Assembly: GCF_001412655.1 (NCBI RefSeq)
Contig: NZ_CP012996.1
Span: 3,348,001 to 3,412,000 of the forward strand
Source of the DNA: Pedobacter sp. PACM 27299
GTDB taxonomy: Bacteria > Bacteroidota > Bacteroidia > Sphingobacteriales > Sphingobacteriaceae
Direction of reading: 5' to 3'
Length of the DNA: 64,000 bases
A model generated the notes under the pieces. That model searched no databases. It was not told where the DNA came from and saw only the letters and a list, made by a program, of their open reading frames with translations. Made by a program: the position numbers and the translations under genes. This document shows positions 37,579 through 46,777 of the stretch, one piece after another. The first letter of the stretch is position 1. Each line of letters begins with the position of its first letter.

Positions 37579-38564
37579 TAAAAAAGGTATTAATTACCGG
37601 TGCAACAGGATTCGTGGGCTATCATTTGATAGAAAAAGCATTAGGAGCCGGACTGGAAGTGCATGCAGCAGTCCGTCCGAGTACTGATAAATCTCATTTG
37701 AAAGATTTTGACATCCAATACACTACTTTGGATTATACTTCCGTAGATCGACTTAAAATCGCTTTAGAAGCGCAGCAATACCACTACATCATTCATGCTG
37801 CGGGAATTACCAAAGCAAAGACCCGGGAAGCTTACAATAAAGTGAATGCAGAATTTTCCAGAAACCTGGCAATTGCAGCAAGTACTGCGAATATTGACCT
37901 GCATAAGTTTGTATTTGTGAGCAGTTTGGCGGCAATAGGTCCTTTAACAGACTTATCAGCCGAAATCCAAGACCATTCTCCCGGTCAGCCGGTGACTAAT
38001 TATGGTGCCAGCAAGCTACTGGCAGAACAGTATTTGTCGGAGATCTCCAACCTCCCTTTGCTGGTGATTCGTCCAACAGCAGTCTACGGACCAAGGGAAA
38101 AAGACCTGTTCATCTTGTTTAATACGATTAACAAGGGCTTAGAGCCACATATTGGAAGTTTTAAGCAGCAGCTGAGCTTCATTTATGTAAAAGACCTGGC
38201 CTCGGTGATTGTCAAGGCGCTTTCTTCTCCACTGATTGGAAAAAGCTATAATGTTTCTGACGGCCATATATATGATCGCTATGCTTTGGCAGAGGTGATA
38301 AAAAAAGTCTTGAACAAGAAAACGTTAAAATTTCATTTGCCGGTTGCTGTTGTAGCTTTTATGGCGAATATGATGGATATTTTCTATGCGGGGAGCAAAA
38401 ACACCCCAACTTTAAACAAAGAGAAAATGGCCGAGCTTACTGCCATTAACTGGGCATGTAATATCGGCCATTTAAAAGCTGATTTGGGGTTTGAACCCAT
38501 CTATAACCTTGAAAAAGGAATAATAGAAACCGTCAGCTGGTATAAAAATAATAACTGGTTATAG
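37575..38564 (+). CDS. NAD-dependent epimerase-fold reductase, candidate ketosphinganine/oxo-ceramide reductase
   Basis: A 329-residue extended SDR: TGATGFVGYH cofactor loop at the N-terminus, SSLAAIGP, and YGASKLLAEQ with the catalytic Tyr and Lys. The C-terminal third (~230-300) binds substrate. Its start overlaps the acyltransferase stop by 4 bp. In Caulobacter an epimerase-like protein (CerR) reduces the 3-keto group of the sphingolipid intermediate, and this gene is placed to do the same. The alternative is a sugar epimerase, but no sugar genes are adjacent. Confidence 0.75.
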
Positions 38565-38586
38565 TTTTATACAGTGGTACATGAAT

Positions 38587-39507
38587 TTAAAGTGCCACTT
38601 TAGATGCTAAAAATTTAAGGTATTTCTTATCATCTTCAAATAACTCTTTACCTTCTAACCTATAAGCATGGTGCAGGTAATCTGTAGCATGCTTTTCTTC
38701 CTTCAGCTCCAGGTAACTTTGTCCCATACGCAGCAATACAAATGAATTCGGATCTTCTTCACCGTAAATCTGATAGGCACGGTGCAAATGGTCTAATGCT
38801 TCTTTATACTTCTGCTCAGAGAAGTAAGCATCACCAATAGAAGCTGAAATCCATGCCGTAGCTTCCCATTCGTCCTTTGGTGCTGGCAATACTTCTAATG
38901 CTTTGGTAAAAGCAGCAATTGCGCCTGCATAGTTTTCCTTGTCCATCTCTGCGTTTCCTTCTTCACAGTACTTGTCCAGCAGCTCATTTTCCTCTTCCGT
39001 TAGTTCCAATTGCTCTTCGTCTTCATTAGGAACGAAAGTTTCCTTAAAAGCGACGAATTCCGGATCATCCATTAAAGCGATCTTCAGGTAGTCAGAATTT
39101 TCATCAATAAAAATCTTACTGCCATCTTTCTCATAAGCAATTAAAAAGTTTGCTCTGGCATTGTCCAGATCTTTTAAAGCATAGTAAATTGCTCCGGTAG
39201 TCAGGAAATGACGTGTGGAATGGATTTTTTCATGGGCCATCTTTTCTTTCAGGTACTCGGTCTCTTCAAGGAAGAAAGGCAAGGCCTTTTCTAAAGTTCC
39301 CGTTTGCTCATAAAAAGAATAAATGCTGTCGAGCACTACTCCTCCTACACTACTGTTTTCCTTAGGTCCTCTAATAGAACCATTGATCTCCATTAACAAT
39401 TGTTCCGCGGCATCAAAGTTTGAAGCCTCCGTTAAATCATAAACCTGGTCAATCTTATTGAAAAACTCTTCCTCTTGTTCGGCGTTAAAATTCCCTTGTG
39501 TAGACAT
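38587..39507 (-). CDS. Tetratricopeptide-repeat protein
   Basis: A 306-residue soluble protein with several TPR units; the clearest are at the C-terminal half (ENYAGAIAAFTKALEVLPAP, then AYFSEQKYKEALDHLHRAYQI and YLELKEEKHATDYLHHAYRL). An acidic linker (ETFVPNEDEEQLELTEEENE) separates the N-terminal part. It has no signal peptide. TPR proteins scaffold protein interactions; no partner can be named. It converges with the sphingolipid operon and lies downstream of xseA-xseB on the same strand. Confidence 0.85.
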   Translation of the reverse strand: MSTQGNFNAEQEEEFFNKIDQVYDLTEASNFDAAEQLLMEINGSIRGPKENSSVGGVVLDSIYSFYEQTGTLEKALPFFLEETEYLKEKMAHEKIHSTRHFLTTGAIYYALKDLDNARANFLIAYEKDGSKIFIDENSDYLKIALMDDPEFVAFKETFVPNEDEEQLELTEEENELLDKYCEEGNAEMDKENYAGAIAAFTKALEVLPAPKDEWEATAWISASIGDAYFSEQKYKEALDHLHRAYQIYGEEDPNSFVLLRMGQSYLELKEEKHATDYLHHAYRLEGKELFEDDKKYLKFLASKVAL

Positions 39508-39547
39508 ATTGTTTAAACTTAAATGGTTTACGAATGTGACTAAGATA

Positions 39548-39751
39548 CTATTTTTGTTGTTCCATTTGTTTAATGATCTTATTTACTTCTGTCTCCGTTG
39601 CACGCAACTTGTTCTGGCAGAATTCAATGAGTTCTGATGCTCTTTTCACCTTTTCTGCTAAAACATCCACAGAAACGGATTCAGTTTCTATTTCCTGTGC
39701 AATTTCTGCCAGTTCTTTATAAGCTAACTCATAAGTTAAATTCGTTTTCAT
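39548..39751 (-). CDS. xseB: Exodeoxyribonuclease VII small subunit
   Basis: A 67-residue helical protein of the XseB family: YELAYKELAEIAQEIETES, then LAEKVKRASELIEFCQNKL. It joins XseA in the exonuclease that degrades single-stranded DNA from both ends. The length is normal. Its start overlaps the end of xseA by 23 bp, so translation is coupled. Confidence 0.95.
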   Translation of the reverse strand: MKTNLTYELAYKELAEIAQEIETESVSVDVLAEKVKRASELIEFCQNKLRATETEVNKIIKQMEQQK

Positions 39752-41102
39752 CGTATGCTGATTTTGATTTTACTGTTGTTTTGATTTCTGAATCGGCCAA
39801 TCGAATGGTCAATTCCTCTCCTACGCTGATCAGATCAGCATTACTGGTAATTTTCCCATTTACCTTTAAGATTGCAAAACCTTTGTTCAGGATATTTTGC
39901 GGGCTCATGATTCTCATGACAGACTGGAAATGGGCAATGTTGCCTGTTTTGTTCAAAAAATACATCCTGCTATAGGATTGCATATTTTGACTCAGGTTGG
40001 TCAGGTCTTTTCTTTTATTTGAAATCAGGATCCTGGGGTTGGTCAGGATCAGTCCAGACAATTGCAGGATGTGGTTATGGTGTCCATGTATGAGCTGGCG
40101 ACTGGTGTTAATGGTGGATTGGTTCAGTTGCACCAGTCGGTCTTTATGATGGTTGATCATTTGATAAGTCTTGATCAGGATCATCTTTTGAATATCAGTT
40201 AAGCGGTCTTCAAAATTGCGGTTGTGCGAGATGATGAACTCTGCAGCTTTAGTAGGCGTCTTTGTGGAAGTGTGGGCCATTAAATCAGCAATCGTCTCAT
40301 TTTTTTGATGTCCGATTCCGGTGATGACTGGTATCGGGAATTTAGCGATCGCACGGTTCAATTCGTAATTGTCGTACAGCAGGAAATCGGTCTGTGAACC
40401 GCCACCTCTAATGATAATTAAGGCGTCGTAAGGTTTTTTAGATTCATAAACGGCGATAATCTGAGCCAGGAATTGTTTGGCATTGCCATCGCCCTGCACC
40501 AAGGCAAAATAATCGTCGATTTCAAATTTATAGCCGAAGGGATTGTGCTCCAGACTATGTCTGAAGTCCTGAAATCCTGCGGAAGTATCAGAAGAGATCA
40601 CTGCAATCCGCTGGATGACCGGCCTGAACGTTAAACTGTTGTTTCGGGTGAGGTATCGGTCTCCTGCTTTCTGGATGAAACCGGGGTTATCCCGAAGCAG
40701 GCGCTCGAGTGTTTCTTTACGCTGCTGCTCGAATAAGCCGAGTGTGAAATTCGTATCGATGTCCAGCAGGTTGAGCTGTAATCCAAATGCGGGATTGTAT
40801 TGAACAGATACCTGTACCAATACATTGATGTCGTTCTTGAATTTCTGCCCTGTCGCTTTTTCAAAATTGGTAATATTCAGCGAAGCATTCCCCCAGGCTC
40901 TTCCGGCAACTTTTGCCAGGATCCTTGCTGCATTCTTGTCTTTTTCTACCAGCTCAAAATAGTGGTAATTGCTTTGTGGCTTATACGTATAATTGGTGAT
41001 ATCGGCGATGATCCAAAAAGTCTGCTGTCCAAAAACACCATCAATTGCCTGTTGAATCTGGCGGGTTAGTTCGGACAGTTTTATGGAAGGGATGGTGCTC
41101 AA
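39729..41102 (-). CDS. xseA: Exodeoxyribonuclease VII large subunit
   Basis: A 457-residue XseA: an N-terminal OB-fold domain (QQTFWIIADITNYTYKPQ, ~28-120), then the catalytic region (RIAVISSDTSAGFQDF, YDALIIIRGGGSQTD, PVITGIGHQKNETIAD, HTSTKTPTKAAEF) and a coiled C-terminal part. The start is TTG at 41102; no in-frame ATG lies near, and the family's first strand IKLSEL begins only six residues later. It is followed by xseB. Confidence 0.94.
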   Translation of the reverse strand: MSTIPSIKLSELTRQIQQAIDGVFGQQTFWIIADITNYTYKPQSNYHYFELVEKDKNAARILAKVAGRAWGNASLNITNFEKATGQKFKNDINVLVQVSVQYNPAFGLQLNLLDIDTNFTLGLFEQQRKETLERLLRDNPGFIQKAGDRYLTRNNSLTFRPVIQRIAVISSDTSAGFQDFRHSLEHNPFGYKFEIDDYFALVQGDGNAKQFLAQIIAVYESKKPYDALIIIRGGGSQTDFLLYDNYELNRAIAKFPIPVITGIGHQKNETIADLMAHTSTKTPTKAAEFIISHNRNFEDRLTDIQKMILIKTYQMINHHKDRLVQLNQSTINTSRQLIHGHHNHILQLSGLILTNPRILISNKRKDLTNLSQNMQSYSRMYFLNKTGNIAHFQSVMRIMSPQNILNKGFAILKVNGKITSNADLISVGEELTIRLADSEIKTTVKSKSAYDENEFNL

Positions 41103-41204
41103 GTGTTCTATTATATGTGTGATTATCGCCTAAAGTTAGGAAATCTAAAACCAAATCAACTCTTTGATAGTTTATAATGGAGCAACGAAGCTTTAAATAA
41201 GGAC

Positions 41205-41453
41205 ATGAATCAAGACACGAAAATACTACTAGGCATATTTGCAGGATTGGCAGCTGGTGCTGCACTGGGCTTATTATTAGCCCCTAAAGAGGAAAATGAA
41301 AATTTGAATGGCCATGCTAATGCTGCGGCAGATCGCGGACATCAAACTGAGGATTTCAGCGCAAAACAAATCCAGCATCTGGATCAAATTAAAAAGCGTT
41401 TGATGAATACTTTTGAAAAGGACGACTTTAATGATCATGTGGAGCATGTTTAA
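41205..41453 (+). CDS. YtxH-like small membrane protein
   Basis: An 82-residue protein with one N-terminal membrane helix rich in small residues (ILLGIFAGLAAGAALGLLLAP), the hallmark of YtxH-domain proteins, followed by an acidic, Asn/His-rich tail and a helix (HLDQIKKRLMNTFEKDD). These are stress-related envelope proteins in many bacteria. It is followed 42 bp later by another small gene, probably on the same message. Confidence 0.85.
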   Translation: MNQDTKILLGIFAGLAAGAALGLLLAPKEENENLNGHANAAADRGHQTEDFSAKQIQHLDQIKKRLMNTFEKDDFNDHVEHV

Positions 41454-41495
41454 CAGGACAATTAAAAAGGAAATAGATAGAAAAAGAGGGATTCG

Positions 41496-41735
41496 ATGGG
41501 AAAAAACTACAATTACAAAGACATTAACAATCTAAAAGATCTTAAAAATAAGAAAGCCGAATTATTGTTGGATGGTGATCGATACCAGGAAACCATCAAA
41601 CGGGATTTAAAAACTTATATCCATCAGTTTAGCCCAGGATATCTTGTCCATAAGTATACGGAGAAGCCAAAAGAAAAAGTCAGTTCTTTATTTAATAGAG
41701 TAAAATCATGGTTTAAGAAAAAGCCAAAAGCTTAA
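41496..41735 (+). CDS. Hypothetical 79-residue basic protein
   Basis: A small, Lys-rich protein starting MGKNYNYKDINNLKDLK with a basic C-terminus (RVKSWFKKKPKA). It has no membrane segment and no named family. It lies 42 bp behind the YtxH-like gene on the same strand, and such small pairs recur in Bacteroidota. It may contact the membrane or nucleic acid through its basic end. It overlaps the convergent gene by 4 bp. Confidence 0.75.
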   Translation: MGKNYNYKDINNLKDLKNKKAELLLDGDRYQETIKRDLKTYIHQFSPGYLVHKYTEKPKEKVSSLFNRVKSWFKKKPKA

Positions 41736-42757
41736 CTTAAAGCCGCCAGACGGCTTCCATTAGGCCCTACTTCCAGGCTATGTTTTACGCCGCATTTCAG
41801 GGCGAAATTGTTTTTTTGATGTCCTACAGGAAAATCGAAAGCTACTGGATATCCATAGGATTTTACTTTCTCCAATACGATGTCGTAGATCGTCTTTCCG
41901 AATTCTTCCCTTGGATCATCGGGCTTTACTTTGAAGCCTCCGATCATCAAACCGGCCAGCTGATCTAATTTACCGGTTCTTTTGAGGTTCCAGAACATGC
42001 GGTCCAGTCGGTATAGGTATTCTCCTGTATCTTCTACAAATAGAATTTTACCGGCAGTCTGGAGGTCCGATTTCGTGCCGGCCATCGTTTCAATGATGCT
42101 GAGGTTTCCACCAACAAGCTCAGCGGAAGCCTTGCCGGGTTTATTGATCTCCAGGAATGGACCTTGATATTGGAGATTTTCACCTTTAAGGACTTTTCTG
42201 ATCGATGAAATGGTTTCCAGCTGTACAGCATCTGCCAGCGCTGGATCTGTAGGGAAAGAGTTACACATTTTTGAATGTATGGAAGCTACTCCGTACTGGC
42301 GGTTTAAATGGCAGTGTAAAACGGTTACATCACTAAAGCCAATGATCCATTTTGGCTTTTGCCGAAAGCGATCAAAATTCAGCAGGTCAATGATTCTAAC
42401 CAGGCCATAGCCCCCTCTCGCACACATAATGGCCTTAATTTCTGGATTGTCCATCATTTCCTGAAGGTCAGCAGCCCGCTCCTGATCTGTCCCTCCCATC
42501 GTAAAATCCCTTTTATCTATTGTTTTCCCAATTTTCACTTTAAAGCCCCAGCTTTCTATCATTGCAATAGCCGGTAAAATTTCTGGAGTGGTTATAAATC
42601 CGGCCGGACTGGTGATGCCAATGGTATCTCCTGTTTTCAAGTAAGCTGGCTGTATTACCGCATCATTTAGAAATTCAGCACCGGATCCAAAAGCAGCCTG
42701 AACAGGAATGGTTAATCCTGCAGTCAACATGGAAGAGAGAAAATGTTTCCTATTCAT
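41732..42757 (-). CDS. ldcA: LD-carboxypeptidase (peptidase S66)
   Basis: A 341-residue serine peptidase of family S66, which removes the terminal D-alanine from tetrapeptides during murein recycling. The nucleophile Ser142 lies in GFSDVTVLH; the partner Glu is in FVEDTGEYLYRLDR and the His in PVGHQKNN. The N-terminal ~24 residues (MNRKHFLSSMLTAGLTIPVQ) look like an export signal, so it may act in the periplasm rather than the cytosol, unlike E. coli LdcA. Confidence 0.92.
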   Translation of the reverse strand: MNRKHFLSSMLTAGLTIPVQAAFGSGAEFLNDAVIQPAYLKTGDTIGITSPAGFITTPEILPAIAMIESWGFKVKIGKTIDKRDFTMGGTDQERAADLQEMMDNPEIKAIMCARGGYGLVRIIDLLNFDRFRQKPKWIIGFSDVTVLHCHLNRQYGVASIHSKMCNSFPTDPALADAVQLETISSIRKVLKGENLQYQGPFLEINKPGKASAELVGGNLSIIETMAGTKSDLQTAGKILFVEDTGEYLYRLDRMFWNLKRTGKLDQLAGLMIGGFKVKPDDPREEFGKTIYDIVLEKVKSYGYPVAFDFPVGHQKNNFALKCGVKHSLEVGPNGSRLAALS

Positions 42758-42958
42758 AACCTGTATTGCCCATTCCTAGATTGGCGTACTGCAATGATAA
42801 GTCAAATTGGGGAAATACTTTCTATCTACTCCATCGTTTTCGTAATTTTTATATGTGATTAAGTCTTTCTTTAAAGCGGTTTTGCAGGAAGAAAAGTATA
42901 TTAGCTTATCACGACTTCCCTGTTTTACAGTTTAGCCGGATAAAAAACCTAACCAAGT

Positions 42959-43999
42959 ATGAATAAATATCTGATTCTTGCCTTTTGTGGGTTTAGCCTG
43001 CAATTAAATGCGCAGACCAAACGCGTGAGTTTCCAACCGCAAAAGAAAGGAAAACAGGTAGATATAATGGTGGATGGAAAGTTCTTCAGCAGTTTTATGT
43101 ACCCTGATAGTTTAGAAAAACCTATCCTATACCCAATTAATACGGCCAGTGGGCTTACTTTGACCCGTGGTTTTCCACTAAACACCAGAGATCAGGAACG
43201 TACAGATCATCCACATCATGTGGGATTATGGCTCAACTATGAAAGTGTAAATGGCCTTGATTTTTGGAACAATTCCTATAATATCCCAAAAGAAAAGAAA
43301 AACAAATATGGCTGGATCAGAAGCGTAAAAGTTACGGCTTTAAAACCGGGTCCTCAAAAGGGAGAGTTGAGCTATACTGCAAATTGGGAAAGACAGGATC
43401 GTCAGGTTTTACTAAAGGAACAAACTTCTTTTATTTTTTCCGGCACAGATCATACCCGGACTATAGACCGCATCACTACGCTTACAGCAGTTAAAGACAC
43501 CGTAAAATTTAAAGATGTTAAGGACGGCATGATTGCAGTTCGGGTCACCAAAGAATTGGAGATGCCCTCGAATCAAACTACAGAATTCATTGACAGCTAT
43601 GGAAACCGGACCAAGGTTTCAGCATCCGGCAATGGGGCAAATGGAAATTACCTGACCAGTGCTGGAAAAAAGGGAAATGATGCCTGGGGTACAAGAGCCA
43701 ATTGGTGCCTGCTGGAAGGCGTTAAAGAGCAGCAGAAAGTTGCTATTGCCATTATTGATCATCCTAAAAACCCAGGATATCCCACCTATTGGCATGCGCG
43801 GGACTATGGTTTATTCGCTGCGAATCCCATGGGCCAGCAAGTATTTAGCAATGGCAAGGAAAGCCTGAACCTGAGTCTAGCCCCTGGTGAGTCTATTACT
43901 TTTCGCTATCGTGTACTTGTCAGTTCCGATGAAACACCAGGTGCAGATGTTTTAAACGATCAGGCATCCGCATTCAGCAAAAATTTTAACCAAAAATAA
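42959..43999 (+). CDS. DUF6807 (PmoA-like) protein
   Basis: A 346-residue exported protein. The signal peptide is residues 1-19 (ending LNAQ). The HPHHVGLW motif (84-91) and WNNSYNIPKE region identify the DUF6807 family, often mislabelled PmoA. These proteins occur with Gfo/Idh and DUF1080 genes in Bacteroidota glycan loci, but their reaction is not established. It heads a four-gene plus-strand operon ending in a terminator at 48025-48064. Confidence 0.85.
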   Translation: MNKYLILAFCGFSLQLNAQTKRVSFQPQKKGKQVDIMVDGKFFSSFMYPDSLEKPILYPINTASGLTLTRGFPLNTRDQERTDHPHHVGLWLNYESVNGLDFWNNSYNIPKEKKNKYGWIRSVKVTALKPGPQKGELSYTANWERQDRQVLLKEQTSFIFSGTDHTRTIDRITTLTAVKDTVKFKDVKDGMIAVRVTKELEMPSNQTTEFIDSYGNRTKVSASGNGANGNYLTSAGKKGNDAWGTRANWCLLEGVKEQQKVAIAIIDHPKNPGYPTYWHARDYGLFAANPMGQQVFSNGKESLNLSLAPGESITFRYRVLVSSDETPGADVLNDQASAFSKNFNQK

Positions 44000-44044
44000 T
44001 TTCATCGATAAACTACTCTTTAAAACCTAATAAGAACCACACAA

Positions 44045-45406
44045 ATGAAAACCAAACCCGTACTACTTTTAGCTGCCTTGCTATGGGCAGGGAGCCCTGT
44101 TGGACTACAGGCACAGACTCAAAAATGGCAAAGCTTATTTAATGGCAAAGACCTCCAGGGCTGGAAACAGCTCAATGGACAAGCAAAATATGAGGTTGTA
44201 AATGGAGAGATCGTAGGTACAACTGTACCTGATCAGCCCAATTCTTTCCTGACTACCGAAAAGAATTATGGTGATTTTATCTTGGAACTTGAACTGTTAG
44301 TAGATGATTCCATGAATTCTGGTGTACAAATCCGAAGCGAAAGCAAAGCAGATTACCTAAATGGCAGAGTCCATGGTTATCAGGTGGAGATTGACCCATC
44401 CGACAGGAAATTCAGCGGAGGAATTTATGATGAGTCCAGAAGAGGATGGTTATACCCAATGGACATCAATCTAAAAGGAAAAATGGCCTTTAAAAATCAG
44501 CAATGGAATAAATATAGGGTGGAATGTATAGGAAACTCTATTCGCACCTGGGTGAATGGGGTTCCGGCAGCCAATGTGGTTGATGCGATGACTCCTTCAG
44601 GCTTCATTGCTTTACAGGTTCATGCCATTGGAAAAAATGATGTGCCTGGAAAACAAATCCGCTGGCGTAATATCCGCATTCAGACGGAAAATCTAAAGCC
44701 TTCAAAAACTGACCAGATCTTTGTAGTGAATATGGTGCCAAACGATCTGTCTGCACAGGAAAAGGCAGAAGGATATTCGTTGTTATGGGATGGAAAAACG
44801 AGTAAAGGATGGAAAGGTGCTTATAAACCGGGTTTCCCGGAGAGTGGCTGGTTGATCAATAACGGCGAGCTGAGTGTACAGAAATCGAATGGTGCCGAGT
44901 CTACCAATGGTGGTGATATTGTAACTGAAAAACAGTATGGTGCTTTTGAGCTTAAGTTTGATTTTAAACTTACAGAAGGTGCAAACAGCGGTGTAAAATA
45001 TTTTGTGACTTTAACGGAAGGAAATAAAGGATCTGCAATTGGACCAGAATATCAAATCCTGGACGATGCTAGACATCCGGATGCAAAACTTGGAAAAGAT
45101 GGGAATCGTACTTTGGGTTCTTTGTATGACCTGATGACCAGCAAAAAGATTCCAAATGCGCAGCGAAAAATCGGAGATTGGAACAGAGGTCTGATCCGTG
45201 TTTATCCAGACAATAAGATCGAGTATTGGTTAAATGGCTATAAAATCCTGGAATATACGAGAGGTTCAGCAGCATTCCTTGCTTTGGTGGCGGACAGTAA
45301 ATATAAAAACTGGAAGGATTTCGGAATGGCAGCCAAAGGTCATATCCTGTTGCAGGATCATGGCGATCAGGTATTTTTTAGAAGTCTTAAATTGAAAGCA
45401 CTTTAA
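44045..45406 (+). CDS. Protein with two DUF1080 (3-keto-glycoside hydrolase-like) domains
   Basis: A 453-residue exported protein (signal peptide ~1-24, ending GLQAQ). Two DUF1080 concanavalin-like domains stand in tandem: ~28-215 ([33 protein letters not shown]) and ~245-453 ([32 protein letters not shown]). Both keep the family core (D-G/K-K-D-hydrophobic-G-W, F-x-L-x-L-E-F-x-x... N-S-G-V). DUF1080 enzymes cleave 3-keto-glycosides. Doubling may give two active sites or one catalytic and one binding domain. Confidence 0.88.
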   Translation: MKTKPVLLLAALLWAGSPVGLQAQTQKWQSLFNGKDLQGWKQLNGQAKYEVVNGEIVGTTVPDQPNSFLTTEKNYGDFILELELLVDDSMNSGVQIRSESKADYLNGRVHGYQVEIDPSDRKFSGGIYDESRRGWLYPMDINLKGKMAFKNQQWNKYRVECIGNSIRTWVNGVPAANVVDAMTPSGFIALQVHAIGKNDVPGKQIRWRNIRIQTENLKPSKTDQIFVVNMVPNDLSAQEKAEGYSLLWDGKTSKGWKGAYKPGFPESGWLINNGELSVQKSNGAESTNGGDIVTEKQYGAFELKFDFKLTEGANSGVKYFVTLTEGNKGSAIGPEYQILDDARHPDAKLGKDGNRTLGSLYDLMTSKKIPNAQRKIGDWNRGLIRVYPDNKIEYWLNGYKILEYTRGSAAFLALVADSKYKNWKDFGMAAKGHILLQDHGDQVFFRSLKLKAL

Positions 45407-45416
45407 TCCCTTCCCT

Positions 45417-46775
45417 ATGTTATCTTCAAGAAGAAAATTCATTAAACAATCGGCGATTGCTGCCGCAGGAACCTATATGGGAACAATGGGTCTATCCGCA
45501 AAAAGTTATGGAAATATTATTGGCGCCAACGACCGTGTACGGGTTGGTGTGGTTGGATTCTCGGATCGTTTTGCCGGCTCCCTCCTGCCAAGTTTCCTAA
45601 ATCATCACAAAGAACTCAATTTTGACATTGCAGCGGTGTCAGATTTATGGAATCACCGGCGAGGTTTAGGTCAGGATCTATTAAAATCAAAATTAGGTCA
45701 TGACATTACCGCTTGTCGCAATAATGAAGAATTATACAATTTAAAAGATATTGATGCCGTAATTGTAAGTACAGCCGATTTCCAACATGCTGTACATACG
45801 ATAGAGGCCATTAAAGCAAAATGCGATGTGTATTGCGAGAAACCTTTCGCAGAAACAATGGAGGATGCCAGAGCAGCTTTAAAAGCTGTAAAGGGATCAC
45901 AGCAGATTGTTCAGATTGGTTCTCAAAGGAGAAGTGGCGGAAATTATAAGGCGGCTTCAAAGTTTATTCAGGATGGCAAGTTCGGCGACATCACCATGGT
46001 AGAGCTGAGCTGGAATGTAAATCAACCTGGAAGATGGCGCAGGCCTGAACTGGTCGCTAAACTCAAACAGGAAGATACCGATTGGAAACGCTTTCTGATC
46101 AACCGCCCTTTTGAAGCATGGGATCCTAGAAAATACCTGGAGTACCGATTGTTCTGGCCTTATTCTTCTGGAATGCCTGGGCAGTGGATGTCACACCAGA
46201 TTGATACAGTTCACTGGTTTACGGGCTTAAAACACCCTAGAAGTGTGGTGGCCAATGGAGGCATCTACCAATGGAAGGACGGCCGCAGGAACTGGGACAC
46301 TACCACCGCAGTATTTGACTATGGTCCGGAAAACAATCAGGAAAAAGGATTTCAGGTGGTGTTCACATCCCGCATGCACAACGGTGATGAAAATCCGGCA
46401 GAAATCTATTATTCAAATGGTGGGGAGCTCAACCTGAACACCAATTCTGTTTCCCCAAGAGGCGGTTTAAAAGCTGGCGCAGCGAGTGCCATGAACATGC
46501 AGCCTAATTTGTTACCAGAATTGAAACTGACGGATATGGTAGAGAAAGTGGCGGCTTCTGCCAATACCGGGGGTGATAAGCTGACTTCTGCCCACATGCG
46601 AAACTGGATGGAATGTGTGCGCAGCAGACAACAGACTAATGCCCCTGTTGAAGCTGGTTACTACCACTCCATCGCCAATATTATGACCAATGCGGCGGCA
46701 AGAACGGGTAAAAAAGCAGTATTTGATGAATTGAAGCAAGAAGTAATGGTAGATGGTAAGCCTTTCAAATATTAA
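45417..46775 (+). CDS. Gfo/Idh/MocA oxidoreductase with export signal (first)
   Basis: A 452-residue NAD(P)-type sugar oxidoreductase. The N-terminus is twin-arginine-like (SSRRKFIKQSAIAAAGTYMG), so it probably folds with cofactor and is exported. The Rossmann motif is GVVGFSD (44-50) and the catalytic EKP is present (CEKPF, 140-144). The C-terminal half forms the family's beta sheet. In the 3-keto-glycoside route such enzymes oxidise or reduce the C3 hydroxyl. It follows the DUF1080 gene by 10 bp. Confidence 0.9.
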   Translation: MLSSRRKFIKQSAIAAAGTYMGTMGLSAKSYGNIIGANDRVRVGVVGFSDRFAGSLLPSFLNHHKELNFDIAAVSDLWNHRRGLGQDLLKSKLGHDITACRNNEELYNLKDIDAVIVSTADFQHAVHTIEAIKAKCDVYCEKPFAETMEDARAALKAVKGSQQIVQIGSQRRSGGNYKAASKFIQDGKFGDITMVELSWNVNQPGRWRRPELVAKLKQEDTDWKRFLINRPFEAWDPRKYLEYRLFWPYSSGMPGQWMSHQIDTVHWFTGLKHPRSVVANGGIYQWKDGRRNWDTTTAVFDYGPENNQEKGFQVVFTSRMHNGDENPAEIYYSNGGELNLNTNSVSPRGGLKAGAASAMNMQPNLLPELKLTDMVEKVAASANTGGDKLTSAHMRNWMECVRSRQQTNAPVEAGYYHSIANIMTNAAARTGKKAVFDELKQEVMVDGKPFKY

Positions 46776-46777
46776 TC

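Noticed and set aside
38573..38601. AGTGG/CCACT hairpin after the sphingolipid operon
   Set aside because: The stem is only about five paired bases with a loose loop and no good T run; too weak to call a terminator.
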